Shown here one piece after another: positions 15,553 to 15,649 of a DNA stretch of 15,649 bases. Made by a program: the position numbers and the translations under genes. Below the pieces are notes generated by a model. That model worked only from the letters and a program-made list of their open reading frames with translations, did no database searches and was not told where the DNA came from. The stretch spans positions 1 to 15,649 of the forward strand of contig CANTEO010000061.1 in assembly GCA_947652855.1 (NCBI GenBank). Direction: 5' to 3'. Within the stretch, counting starts at the first letter, position 1; every line of letters starts with the position of its first letter. Source of the DNA: an uncultured Roseburia sp. GTDB lineage: Bacteria > Bacillota > Clostridia > Lachnospirales > Lachnospiraceae.

Positions 15553-15649
15553 TAGAGAATTTTTAACTCACTTTCCTTCCAAATTTCTTCAAAAGAAACC
15601 TTATTAATTTCCGCTTTTTCTATCAATTGTTCCATGCTGTCAAAATACT
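15549..15649 (-). CDS. 3' end of an unidentified gene (partial)
   Basis: A minus-strand frame enters from the right edge and runs 32 codons to a TAA at 15549-15551. The translation (SMEQLIEKAEINKVSFEEIW, then KESELKILY) is acidic and helical like a real C-terminus. Its base composition is AT-rich compared with the rest of the window. It overlaps the last bases of the transposase remnant tail to tail. I cannot name a family from so little. Confidence 0.4.
   Translation of the reverse strand, partial: YFDSMEQLIEKAEINKVSFEEIWKESELKILY

Overview
The window looks like a piece of a Gram-positive, low-to-mid GC Firmicutes chromosome, most likely class Clostridia and probably Lachnospiraceae. The evidence is a DUF1836 protein, BspA-type leucine-rich repeats on a secreted protein, AGGAGG-type ribosome binding sites, near-consensus sigma-A promoters and an IS1182-type transposase remnant. 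This lineage is inferred from protein style only. Almost every gene lies on the minus strand, so the window reads as a chain of short leftward operons.

Left part (1-3600): the edge cuts through a small hydrophobic peptide gene that resembles type I toxins, with its own promoter and a leader able to mask its ribosome binding site. Next is a leftward metal-resistance operon: a stand-alone heavy-metal-associated (HMA) domain, a Zn/Cd P1B-type ATPase, an ArsR/SmtB-family metal sensor and a cytoplasmic Cu/Zn superoxide dismutase. One strong promoter with a classic ArsR-type palindrome just downstream drives it, and a strong hairpin terminator ends it. The sensor probably represses the whole set until Zn/Cd is in excess.

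Middle (3600-5600): a DUF1836 gene with its own promoter, then a scar in which the 3' half of a TetR regulator (minus) abuts the 3' half of an alpha/beta hydrolase (plus). This is best explained by a deletion that removed both 5' halves and the shared divergent promoter. A 97-residue unrecognised basic protein follows.

Defence region (5600-10720): three minus-strand genes with overlapping ends encode an AAA_13/RloC-PrrC-like ABC-type ATPase with a CPFC motif, an McrB GTPase and an McrC nuclease. The AAA_13 and McrB genes share an ATGA overlap and mcrB/mcrC overlap by 8 bases. One promoter at 10689-10718 serves all three. This is a modification-dependent (type IV) restriction module with an extra SMC/ABC-like partner and is the best candidate here for an under-described system.

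Right part (10720-15649): a small helical protein (possibly DUF6809-like), a probably broken membrane-protein frame, and an 805-residue secreted protein that starts with TTG. That protein combines a Cys/His amidase-like domain, two LRR_5 blocks and a seven-unit 33-bp repeat linker. Then come a short GNAT acetyltransferase with signs of 5' damage, a decayed IS1182-family transposase and the 3' end of an unidentified gene. The ends of the window look eroded, while the metal and restriction operons look intact.
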